The translations under genes were made by a program, and so were the position numbers. A stretch of 33,050 bases of DNA. Origin: JBDHRG01 sp039807445 (lineage in GTDB: Bacteria > Pseudomonadota > Gammaproteobacteria > Competibacterales > Competibacteraceae). This document shows positions 26,181 to 32,694 of this stretch, one piece after another. Location: contig JBDHRG010000019.1 in NCBI GenBank assembly GCA_039807445.1, positions 1 to 33,050 of the forward strand. Reading direction: 5' to 3'. Below the pieces are notes generated by a model. The model had not been told where the DNA came from, ran no database searches, and saw nothing but the letters and a program-made list of their open reading frames with translations. The stretch's first letter is position 1. Every line of letters begins with the position of its first letter.

Positions 26181-26198
26181 GGTACGAATTTTCTTACC
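26181..26198 (-). promoter_or_regulatory. GacA-box-like upstream activating site
   Basis: Read on the minus strand the site is GGTAAG-AAAATT-CGTACC. The known GacA/UvrY box is TGTAAG-N6-CTTACA, so 9 of 12 defined bases match with correct spacing and dyad. It is centred about 88 bp before the inferred start of the CsrB-like RNA. Sites upstream of csrB and rsm genes are typically of this kind. Confidence 0.6.
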
Positions 26199-26259
26199 CC
26201 CGCCGGGCGCTGGCGGATGTGCGATCATGCGCCGACCGTCATTCGTCGATGGAAAGGCC

Positions 26260-27210
26260 ATGCCCGAGCTCTATCCCGAGATCAAACCCTACGCCGCGCA
26301 CCGGCTGCCGGTCGATGCGCGGCACACGCTGTACGTCGAGGAATGCGGCAGCGCCTGCGGGCTGCCGGCGCTGTTCTTGCACGGCGGTCCAGGCGCCGGT
26401 TGCCAGCCGCTGCACCGGCGCTTCTTCGACCCCGGGCGCTACCGCGTCGTGCTGTTCGACCAGCGCGGCGCCGGGCAGTCGACGCCGCACGCCGAACTGA
26501 CCGACAACACCTTGCAGCACCTGATCGCCGACATCGAGGCGATCCGCGAACGGCTCGGCATCGAGCGCTGGGTGGTGTTCGGCGGCTCCTGGGGCTCGAC
26601 GCTGGCGCTGGCCTATGCCGAGGCACACCCGCAGCGGGTGCTCGGGCTGATCGTGCGCGGCATATTCCTGTGCCGGCCGCAAGACATCCGCTGGTTCTAC
26701 CAGCAGGGCGCGAACCGCCTGTTCCCCGAGGCGTGGGAGCAGTACCTGGCGCCGATCCCCGAAGCCGAGCGCGGCGATCTGGTCGCCGCTTACCACCAGC
26801 GCCTGACCGGGCCCGACGAAGTCGAACGCATGCGCTGCGCCAAGGCCTGGTCGACCTGGGAAGGCACCACGCTGTCGCTGCTGCCCTCGGCGTCGGCGAT
26901 CGAGCGCTGGGGCGATCCGCACCTCGCGCTGGCGCTGGCGCGGATCGAATGCCACTACTTCACCCACCACGGCTTCCTCGAACCCGATCAGTTGCTGCGT
27001 GATGCGCACAGGCTCGCCGGCATCCCGGGGGTGATCGTTCACGGCCGCTACGACGTGATCTGCGCGGCTGACAACGCCTGGGCACTGGCGCGGGCCTGGC
27101 CCGATGCGCGGCTCGAGATGATCGCCGACGCAGGCCACGCGGTCAGCGAGCCGGGCATTGCCGCTGCGCTGCTGCGCGCGACCGACGAATTCGCGGCGCG
27201 CTTCGCGTGA
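26260..27210 (+). CDS. pip: Prolyl iminopeptidase (S33 family)
   Basis: This 316-residue alpha/beta hydrolase releases N-terminal proline from peptides. It has the oxyanion region LFLHGGPGAGCQPLHRRFFDP, VVLFDQRGAGQSTPH, and the nucleophile Ser in VVFGGSWGSTLALAYAEAHP. The acid Asp lies in VHGRYDVICA and the His in ADAGHAVSEPG. ATG 26260 is preferred because GGAAAGG precedes it and family proteins begin close to MPELYPEIKPY. In-frame upstream Mets (26137, 26227) would run through the GacA-box region. The stop overlaps the GTG start of dtd by 4 bases. Confidence 0.93.
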   Translation: MPELYPEIKPYAAHRLPVDARHTLYVEECGSACGLPALFLHGGPGAGCQPLHRRFFDPGRYRVVLFDQRGAGQSTPHAELTDNTLQHLIADIEAIRERLGIERWVVFGGSWGSTLALAYAEAHPQRVLGLIVRGIFLCRPQDIRWFYQQGANRLFPEAWEQYLAPIPEAERGDLVAAYHQRLTGPDEVERMRCAKAWSTWEGTTLSLLPSASAIERWGDPHLALALARIECHYFTHHGFLEPDQLLRDAHRLAGIPGVIVHGRYDVICAADNAWALARAWPDARLEMIADAGHAVSEPGIAAALLRATDEFAARFA

Positions 27211-27662
27211 TCGGTCTGCTGCAGCGCGTCACACGCGCCGCGGTCGAGGTCGAAGGGCGCGAGATCGGCGCGATCGGCCGCGGCTTGGTGGTGCTGGTCG
27301 GCGTCGAGCGCGGCGACGGCGAGGCGCAGGTCGAGCGCCTGCTCGAGCGCCTGCTCGGCTATCGCGTGTTCCCCGATGCCGAGGGCAGGATGAACCGGAG
27401 CGTCGCCGATATCGGCGGCGGGCTGCTGCTGGTGCCGCAGTTCACGCTGCCGGCCGATACCAAGAAAGGCATGCGGCCGAGTTTCACACCGGCGGCGGCG
27501 CCCGACGAGGGCGCGCGGCTGTTCGAGCGCCTGGTCGCGCAGGCGCGCACGCGCCACCCCACGGTCGCGACCGGCGTCTTCGGCGCCGACATGCAGGTGG
27601 CGCTGGTCAACGACGGCCCGGTGACCTTCTGGCTGCGCGCCGCACCGCCGCACAGCGGCTGA
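27207..27662 (+). CDS. dtd: D-aminoacyl-tRNA deacylase
   Basis: This 151-residue proofreading enzyme hydrolyses D-aminoacyl-tRNA (and Gly-tRNA-Ala) to keep D-amino acids out of proteins. It starts MIGLLQRVTRAAVEVEGREI, as in the family. The active-site motif, usually SQFTL, reads PQFTLPADTKKGMRPSF here. The second motif is NDGPVTFWL, with the Gly-Pro pair that gives chiral selectivity. The Ser-to-Pro change in the first motif is worth noting, but the rest is well kept. GTG 27207 overlaps the pip stop, so the genes are coupled. Confidence 0.94.
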   Translation: MIGLLQRVTRAAVEVEGREIGAIGRGLVVLVGVERGDGEAQVERLLERLLGYRVFPDAEGRMNRSVADIGGGLLLVPQFTLPADTKKGMRPSFTPAAAPDEGARLFERLVAQARTRHPTVATGVFGADMQVALVNDGPVTFWLRAAPPHSG

Positions 27663-27670
27663 AAAGAAGG

Positions 27671-27688
27671 GCGGCCCGCGGGCCGCCT
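27671..27688. terminator. Palindromic terminator between convergent dtd and pntB
   Basis: GGCGGCCCG and CGGGCCGCC form a perfect 18-bp palindrome, nine bases after the dtd stop. Read leftward it is followed by CTTCTTTT, so it looks better as the end of the pnt transcript. Rightward it is followed only by TTGG. Confidence 0.6.
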
Positions 27689-27719
27689 TGGTCGTCGCAC
27701 CGGCGTCTGCCGGCGCCGA

Positions 27720-29081
27720 TCAGATCGTCTTGACCACGCTGATCATCTCGGCGACCACCTTCTGACCGTCGCCGTACACCATGCGAGTGTTGTCGAGGTA
27801 GAACAGGTGGTTCTCGATCCCCGAGAAGCCCGCGCCCTGGCCGCGCTTGATCACCAGCACGTTCTTGGCCGCGTCGGCATTGAGGATCGGCATGCCGTAG
27901 ATCGGGCTGCCGGGGTCGGTTTTGGCCACCGGGTTGACCACGTCGTTGGCGCCGATCACCAGCACCACGTCGGTCGAGCCGAAATCGTTGTTGATCTCGT
28001 CGAGGTCGAAGATCTTGTCGTAGGGCACGCCGGCCTCGGCCAGCAGCACGTTCATGTGCCCGGGCATGCGCCCGGCGACCGGGTGGATCGCGAACTTGAC
28101 CTCGACCCCGCGCTCCTCGAGCAGCTCGGTCAGTTCCCAGACCTTGTGCTGCGCCTGGGCGACCGCCATGCCGTAGCCGGGCACGATGATGACCTTCTGT
28201 GCGTAAGCCATGATCGACGCGGCATCGCCCGGATCGGCCGGCTTCATCGTGCCGGTGACTTCCTCGGTGCTGGCGGCGCTGGCGCCGAACTGGGAGAACA
28301 GCACGTTCTTGATCGGGCGGTTCATCGCTTTCGCCATCAGCTGGGTCAACAGCGTGCCGGCGGCGCCGACCACGGTGCCGGCGATGATCATCGCCGCGTT
28401 GCTGAGCACGAAGCCCTCGAACGCCACCGCCAGACCGGTGAAGGCGTTGAACAGCGAGATCACCACCGGCATGTCGGCGCCGCCGATCGGAAGCGCCATC
28501 ATCGCGCCGAAGGCCAGTGCCAGCGCGAAGAACAGGATCAGCGGCGCAGCGCTTGGCTGACTCGCGCCCATGATCATCAGGCCGAAGACGATGGCGCCGG
28601 CGAACACCGCCAGGTTGACCCACTGCTGGTTGGCGAAGCGCACCGCCTTGTTCATCCGCCCGTCGAGCTTGGCCCAGGCGATCACCGAGCCCGAGAACGA
28701 CACCGCGCCGATCAGCGCACCGAGCACGCCGAGCACGGCGTGTGCGGCGCCGTGTGCCCCGCCCCTGATCAGTTCGACCGCGGCGATCGCTGCCGCCGCG
28801 CCGCCGCCCATGCCGTTGTAGATCGCGATCATCTGCGGCATGTCGGTCATCGCCACCTTCTTGCCGGTGGCCCAGGCGACGTACGAGCCGGCGGCGATGG
28901 CGAGCAGGACCAACAGGTAGTTGCCCATCCCCGGATAGAGCAGCGTGACCGCGGTGGCCAGCGCCATGCCGATGCCGGCCCAGTGGATGCCGCTGCGCGC
29001 GGTCTTGGGCGAGGACATGCGCTTGAGGCCGAGGATGAACAGCACCGCGGCCGCGATGTAGACGAATTCGATGAAGACCAC
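27720..29081 (-). CDS. pntB: Proton-translocating NAD(P) transhydrogenase beta subunit
   Basis: This 453-residue subunit has about nine membrane helices (1-270), including conserved polar segments such as YNGMGGGAAAAIA and LPIGGADMPVVISLFNAFTG. The soluble NADP-binding domain III follows: VIIVPGYGMAVAQAQHKVWEL, HPVAGRMPGHMNVLLAEAGV, DINNDF-like (DEINNDFGSTDVVLVIGAND) and IKRGQGAGFSGIEN. It uses the proton gradient to reduce NADP with NADH. The start is GTG 29081 with AAGGGGTAAGG upstream, four bases after the pntAB stop. It is the last gene of the operon. Confidence 0.96.
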   Translation of the reverse strand: MVFIEFVYIAAAVLFILGLKRMSSPKTARSGIHWAGIGMALATAVTLLYPGMGNYLLVLLAIAAGSYVAWATGKKVAMTDMPQMIAIYNGMGGGAAAAIAAVELIRGGAHGAAHAVLGVLGALIGAVSFSGSVIAWAKLDGRMNKAVRFANQQWVNLAVFAGAIVFGLMIMGASQPSAAPLILFFALALAFGAMMALPIGGADMPVVISLFNAFTGLAVAFEGFVLSNAAMIIAGTVVGAAGTLLTQLMAKAMNRPIKNVLFSQFGASAASTEEVTGTMKPADPGDAASIMAYAQKVIIVPGYGMAVAQAQHKVWELTELLEERGVEVKFAIHPVAGRMPGHMNVLLAEAGVPYDKIFDLDEINNDFGSTDVVLVIGANDVVNPVAKTDPGSPIYGMPILNADAAKNVLVIKRGQGAGFSGIENHLFYLDNTRMVYGDGQKVVAEMISVVKTI

Positions 29082-29085
29082 GGCC

Positions 29086-29370
29086 TTACCCCTTGCTGGA
29101 CTTGAACATCTCGAGCATGCGCTCGGTGACGACGTAGCCGCCGACGGCGTTGCCGGCGGCGAGCGCGACCCCGAGGAAGCCGATCAGCTGTTCGAAGCCG
29201 GTGTCGGCGCGGCCCAGCGCCACCATGGCGCCGACCACGACGATGCCGTGGACGAAGTTCGAGCCCGACATCAGCGGCGTGTGCAGGATCACCGGCACCC
29301 GGGCGATGATCTCGTAGCCGGTGACGGCGGCGAGCAGGAAGATGTACAGCGCGGCGAATCCTTCGATCAT
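29086..29370 (-). CDS. pntAB: NAD(P) transhydrogenase alpha subunit, membrane part
   Basis: This 94-residue hydrophobic protein has three to four helices (FAALYIFLLAAVTGYEIIA, NFVHGIVVVGAMVALG, LIGFLGVALAAGNAVGGYVV). It is the membrane segment that in E. coli is fused to the C-terminus of PntA. Here it is a separate gene, the three-subunit arrangement common in many bacteria. HTPLMSGSNFVHGIV is the family signature. It starts at ATG 29370, three bases after the pntAA stop, and ends four bases before pntB. Confidence 0.95.
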   Translation of the reverse strand: MIEGFAALYIFLLAAVTGYEIIARVPVILHTPLMSGSNFVHGIVVVGAMVALGRADTGFEQLIGFLGVALAAGNAVGGYVVTERMLEMFKSSKG

Positions 29371-29373
29371 GGC

Positions 29374-30504
29374 TCAGGCCCCCATCAGCTTGCGGGTCGG
29401 TTCGTGACGGATCTGGCCGTCGTGCGTCAGGCAGCTCTGCGTGACGACCTCGTCGTTCCAGTCCAGCGCCAGCTGGCCGTCCTTGACGAAGGGCGACAGC
29501 AGGTTGAGCAGGTTCTTGGCGTAGGTTTCGCTGGCGTGCACCGGGATCAGGCTGGCGATGTTGAGCGGGCCGTGGACGATGACGTCGTGGTGCTCGATGG
29601 TCTGGCCGGGCACGGTCAGCTCGCAGTTGCCGCCGGAGTCGGCCGCCAGGTCGACGATCACCGCGCCCGGCTTCATGCCCTCGACCATCGCCCGGGTGAG
29701 GATCTTGGGCGCGTCGCGCCCGGGCAGCGCGGCGGTGGTGATCACCGCGTTCGCCGCGGCGACGTGCCGCGCCAACACCTCGGCCTGGCGGGCCTTCTCC
29801 TCATCGGTGAGTTCGCGGGCGTAGCCGCCGGCGCCCGAGGCGTCGACGCCGGTGTCGATCAGCTTGGCGCCGAGCGACTCGACCTGCTCCTTGGCGGCGG
29901 CGCGGATGTCGTAGGCCTCGACCTGGGCGCCGAGGCGTTTGGCGGTGGCGATCGCCTGCAGCCCGGCCACACCGGCGCCGACCACGACGACCTTGGCCGG
30001 GCGCAGCGTGCCGGCGGCGGTGGTCAGCATCGGGAAGAACACGCTCGAGAGCTCGGCGGCCATCAGTGCCACCTTGTAACCGGCGATCGAGGCCTGCGAC
30101 GACAGCGCATCCATCGACTGCGCGCGCGAGATGCGGGGAATCAGCTCCATCGCGAAGCTGGTGATGCGTTTCTCGGTCAGGCGCCTGACCACCTCGGGGT
30201 GTTTGTGCGGCGCCATGAAGCCGACCAGGACGCTGTCCTCGCGTAAGGCCTCGACCTCCTCGAGCGTCGGCGGTTGCACTTTGAGCACGACCTCGGCGTC
30301 GCGCGTGCCGGCGGCGAGGCTGTCGACCAGCGTCGCGCCGGCGGCCTCGTAGGCAGCATCGCTGAAGTGCGAACCGCACCCGGCGCCGCGCTCGATCAGC
30401 ACCTCGGCGCCGAGCTTCTTGAAGCGCCCCACCACCGAGGGATCGAGCGCAACGCGGCGCTCGCCCGCAAGGGTCTCCTTCGGGACCAGCAAACGTAAAG
30501 GCAT
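29374..30504 (-). CDS. pntAA: NAD(P) transhydrogenase alpha subunit, soluble NAD-binding part
   Basis: This 376-residue domain I protein binds NAD(H) on the cytoplasmic side. It is related to alanine dehydrogenase: MPLRLLVPKETLAGERRVAL at the start, then LVGFMAPHKHPEVVRRL, MELIPRISRAQSMDALSSQA, and the Rossmann motif VVVVGAGVAGLQAIATAKRLGA. It also has VITTAALPGRDAPKILTRAM and VDLAADSGGNCELT. ATG 30504 follows GGAG with 8-base spacing. The leader upstream folds into three strong hairpins, and a GacA-box-like palindrome overlaps the predicted promoter. Confidence 0.96.
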   Translation of the reverse strand: MPLRLLVPKETLAGERRVALDPSVVGRFKKLGAEVLIERGAGCGSHFSDAAYEAAGATLVDSLAAGTRDAEVVLKVQPPTLEEVEALREDSVLVGFMAPHKHPEVVRRLTEKRITSFAMELIPRISRAQSMDALSSQASIAGYKVALMAAELSSVFFPMLTTAAGTLRPAKVVVVGAGVAGLQAIATAKRLGAQVEAYDIRAAAKEQVESLGAKLIDTGVDASGAGGYARELTDEEKARQAEVLARHVAAANAVITTAALPGRDAPKILTRAMVEGMKPGAVIVDLAADSGGNCELTVPGQTIEHHDVIVHGPLNIASLIPVHASETYAKNLLNLLSPFVKDGQLALDWNDEVVTQSCLTHDGQIRHEPTRKLMGA

Positions 30505-30518
30505 TGCAATTTCTCCAG

Positions 30519-30634
30519 GCGAACATCCCCCGCCCCGCGGAGCGGGGGCATCGTTCGCGCTTTTATCGGGTATGCCGGCAGGCGTGTCGGTGACGCTGCC
30601 GGGGCGGTAGAGTCTTTGCTCTAAAGTCTCTACC
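30519..30634 (-). promoter_or_regulatory. Structured pnt leader with three consecutive hairpins
   Basis: Reading from the promoter there are three stems. First, 12-bp arms 30606-30617/30623-30634 with one mismatch (GGTAGAG outer core). Second, 30575-30585/30593-30602, a 10-bp stem with a bulged G. Third, a long bulged stem in which GCGAAC/GTTCGC (30519, 30553) encloses CCCCCGC/GCGGGGG (30527, 30542). The third stem ends two or three bases before the GGAG that serves pntAA. It has no T-tract in the pnt direction. A cis-regulatory or stabilising role is an inference. Confidence 0.55.
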
Positions 30635-30646
30635 GAGAGTTCGGCT

Positions 30647-30674
30647 ATGTTAGCGATCCCTTACAACTAGGCAA
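30647..30674 (-). promoter_or_regulatory. Candidate pnt promoter with GacA-box-like palindrome
   Basis: On the minus strand TTGCCT (30674-30669) and TAACAT (30652-30647) are 16 bp apart, four of six matches each. Between and across them, on the plus strand, lies TGTTAG-CGATCC-CTTACA (30648-30665), 11 of 12 to the GacA-box consensus. The palindrome sits in the promoter spacer, a place more usual for a repressor operator than for an activator. The regulator is therefore uncertain. Confidence 0.4.
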
Positions 30675-30822
30675 TAGTCTTGTCCGCGCTATCGTTTCCG
30701 GCACGGTTGGTGTATGTAAGTGGCTGTCGTCGTAGGAACTCGCGGGCCGAGGAGGCGTCTCCCTTAACCGTTGCGTCATGTCCGGCGGCGATGATGCCGC
30801 CGCGAACAGCTGGGGAGGGGCG

Positions 30823-31428
30823 ATGTACAGGCTGGATCAGCCGATATTGCGCACCGACGTCTCGGGGATGCCGCTGGAGTGGATCGACTACCAGGAAGCC
30901 GTGCGCCTGTACTGCGCCGGGCACGTTGCCTACGCTGCGGGTGCGCTGCTGTATCACTTGCGCGGCGGCATCAATGCGCTCACCGGCCGGCGCAGCCGCA
31001 TCCCGATCCACGCCGTGCTCGCCACCCACGCGGGCCTCTATGCTGCGCTGCGCACGCGCCCCGAGTACGTGCCGCCCCTGTCCAACCCGGCGCTGTTCCG
31101 CCGCGACTTCCAGGTGTGCCTGTACTGCGGCGGCACTTTCCCGGCGCGCGAGCTGTCACGCGATCATGTCACGCCACTGTCACAGGGGGGGGCGGATCGC
31201 TGGACCAATGTCGTGACGGCGTGCAAGCGCTGCAACCACCACAAGGCGGCGCGCACGCCCGAACAGGCGCGGATGCCGCTGCTCGCGGTACCGTTCGCGC
31301 CGAACCACGCCGAGTACGTCTACCTGCAGGGCCGTCGCATCCTCGCCGACCAGATGGCTTTCCTGCGCGCGCACTTCCCGCGCTCGAGCCCGCTGCACGC
31401 CCGCCTCGAGGGCGCGCGCGCCGCGTGA
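30823..31428 (+). CDS. HNH endonuclease family protein
   Basis: This 201-residue protein has a Cys-bound HNH nuclease domain at about 105-160. It runs CLYCGGTFPARELSRDHVTP, then LSQGGADRWTNVVTACKRCN and HHKAARTPEQA: two CxxC knuckles, the DH of the first histidine, the central Asn and the last His. The N-terminal half (MPLEWIDYQEAVRLYCAG) and C-terminal block (AEYVYLQGRRILADQMAFLR) are conserved in free-standing chromosomal HNH proteins of proteobacteria, as I recall. Its function is unknown. ATG 30823 follows GGGGAGGGG; the longer in-frame start at 30778 adds a Gly/Ala stretch from a hairpin. No phage or restriction genes adjoin it. Confidence 0.88.
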   Translation: MYRLDQPILRTDVSGMPLEWIDYQEAVRLYCAGHVAYAAGALLYHLRGGINALTGRRSRIPIHAVLATHAGLYAALRTRPEYVPPLSNPALFRRDFQVCLYCGGTFPARELSRDHVTPLSQGGADRWTNVVTACKRCNHHKAARTPEQARMPLLAVPFAPNHAEYVYLQGRRILADQMAFLRAHFPRSSPLHARLEGARAA

Positions 31429-31516
31429 GCCGGGCTTGCCAGCGGCAGCGGTCGGCTGCTATGCAGGTGGACGGCGCCATCCCGGCGTCGCCGAAACCGA
31501 ACGGGGAGAACGCAGC

Positions 31517-31981
31517 ATGGCCGCGACCCACCGTGCGACGGTGCGCTGGCAGCGCACCGGCGACGACTTCGACATCAAGACCTTCCGCCGCGAACACGTG
31601 ATCGAGTACGAGGGCGGCGAGCGCGTGCGCGCTTCGGCGGCACCCGACTACAGCGGCGATCCGAGCTGCGTCGACCCCGAGCAGGGGCTGACCGGCTCGC
31701 TGTCGAGCTGCCACATGCTGACCTTCCTCGCCATCGCCTCGCTGCGCGGCTACGTGGTCGACGCCTACGAAGACGAGGCCGAGGCCGAGCTCGGCAAGAA
31801 CGACAGGGGCAGGTCTTTCGTCGCGAAGATCACGCTGCGGCCACAGGTGCGCTTCGGCGGTGCCAAGCGCCCCGACGCCGAAGCGTTCGCGGCGCTGCAC
31901 CGCAAGGCGCACGAGAACTGCTTCATCGCCAACTCGGTGCGCAGCGAAGTCGTGATCGAACCCCGGATCAGCGCGGTCTGA
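31517..31981 (+). CDS. OsmC/Ohr family protein
   Basis: This 154-residue OsmC-fold protein probably reduces organic hydroperoxides with a pair of cysteines. The first is in LTGSLSSCHMLTFLAIAS and the second in HRKAHENCFIANSVRSEVVI. Spacing and the FIANSV tail match the OsmC/YhfA-like group, though the substrate and exact subgroup are unclear. ATG 31517 is preceded by GGGGAG with about 9-base spacing. It stands alone after the HNH gene with an 88-bp gap. Confidence 0.9.
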   Translation: MAATHRATVRWQRTGDDFDIKTFRREHVIEYEGGERVRASAAPDYSGDPSCVDPEQGLTGSLSSCHMLTFLAIASLRGYVVDAYEDEAEAELGKNDRGRSFVAKITLRPQVRFGGAKRPDAEAFAALHRKAHENCFIANSVRSEVVIEPRISAV

Positions 31982-32052
31982 GGCCGGGGCGACGTCCGGG
32001 CTGTCGCCGGTGGCGGCTCGCGAATCTGCCGGAAGCGGGTCCGGACGTCCTT

Positions 32053-32080
32053 CAGGAGGCCCCGAACAGGAGGCCCCGAA
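32053..32080. repeat. Perfect 14-bp tandem duplication
   Basis: CAGGAGGCCCCGAA occurs twice head to tail (32053-32066, 32067-32080). It lies between the OsmC-like gene and the end of the small Zn-ribbon gene. Just upstream GACGTCCGG (31991) and CCGGACGTC (32041) form a 9-bp inverted repeat that may help end the OsmC transcript. Confidence 0.7.
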
Positions 32081-32097
32081 GGGGAGCGGCGGGCAGC

Positions 32098-32412
32098 TCA
32101 GTGCAGGTGGTCGCGCCGCGGTGGTGTCGGGAAGGCGAGCACGCGGTGCTCGTCGATCGACGGTTCGCCGCGCTGGACGCCGAGGTGGAAGCGCAGCAGC
32201 CCGCAGTGCGGGCAGCGCTGATAGGCGGTGGCTGCCGGTGCTGCCCGCACCCAGGCCAGCGGGGTGGTGCAGGCCGGACAGTGGCGGTCGTCCCTGGCGG
32301 CACGTGCCGACCCGCCGGCCAGCAGGTGCATCGTCACGACGGCGCAATCGAGCCAAACGTGCTGTGCGCTCAACCACGTCCGAGCGCCGAACTCGTACCA
32401 GAACGGGAACAT
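32098..32412 (-). CDS. Small Zn-ribbon protein of unknown function
   Basis: This 104-residue protein begins MFPFWYEFGARTWLSAQHVW. The N-terminal 35 residues are aromatic and fairly hydrophobic (DCAVVTMHLLAGG). Then CPACTTPLAW and CPHCGLLRFH form a two-knuckle zinc ribbon, and the tail is short. I do not recognise the family. A strong ribosome-binding site (AAGGAG, about 7 bases before ATG 32412) and the paired CxxC support a real gene. It is divergent from the next gene across 282 bp. The longer reading frame to 32784 is not needed. Confidence 0.65.
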   Translation of the reverse strand: MFPFWYEFGARTWLSAQHVWLDCAVVTMHLLAGGSARAARDDRHCPACTTPLAWVRAAPAATAYQRCPHCGLLRFHLGVQRGEPSIDEHRVLAFPTPPRRDHLH

Positions 32413-32485
32413 CGTCTCTCTCCTTAATCCAATCCCTCTCAGCGTGGTGCTTGGCCGCCGTCGGTGATCCGACGCGCTCCGCCCC

Positions 32486-32508
32486 CGTGTCAAATCATGC
32501 AAGACACG
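32486..32508. promoter_or_regulatory. Operator-like dyad in the divergent region
   Basis: CGTGTC (32486-32491) and GACACG (32503-32508) are perfect inverted arms around an 11-base AT-rich centre, in the region between two divergent genes. Size and symmetry suit a dimeric regulator. No regulator gene is nearby. A perfect TTGACA (32606-32611) facing right has no matching -10. Confidence 0.35.
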
Positions 32509-32694
32509 AGCCAAGGCGGCACCTTGTGGTTTTTGTATCGACTCCGTTGTCGTTTCGCCAAAGTCTAGTCGGTCGGCGGAAATCGAGAACCGCGCGCGAT
32601 GAATTTTGACAGATGCTACCGCGCTGGGGCTCCGCGCCGGCTTGGACCATACTCCAGGCACCGGAAGCCGGGTGGTCGGGGAGGGCAGGTGGTG

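Noticed and set aside
25925..26259. Plus-strand ORFs running from the gap into pip
   Set aside because: Pro/Ala-rich composition and no ribosome-binding site. The pip family start with a good ribosome-binding site is at 26260.
30666..30822. A second CsrA-binding RNA next to the pnt GacA-box-like site
   Set aside because: Only three GGA motifs, none clearly in a hairpin loop (one is inside a stem), and no intrinsic terminator before the HNH gene.
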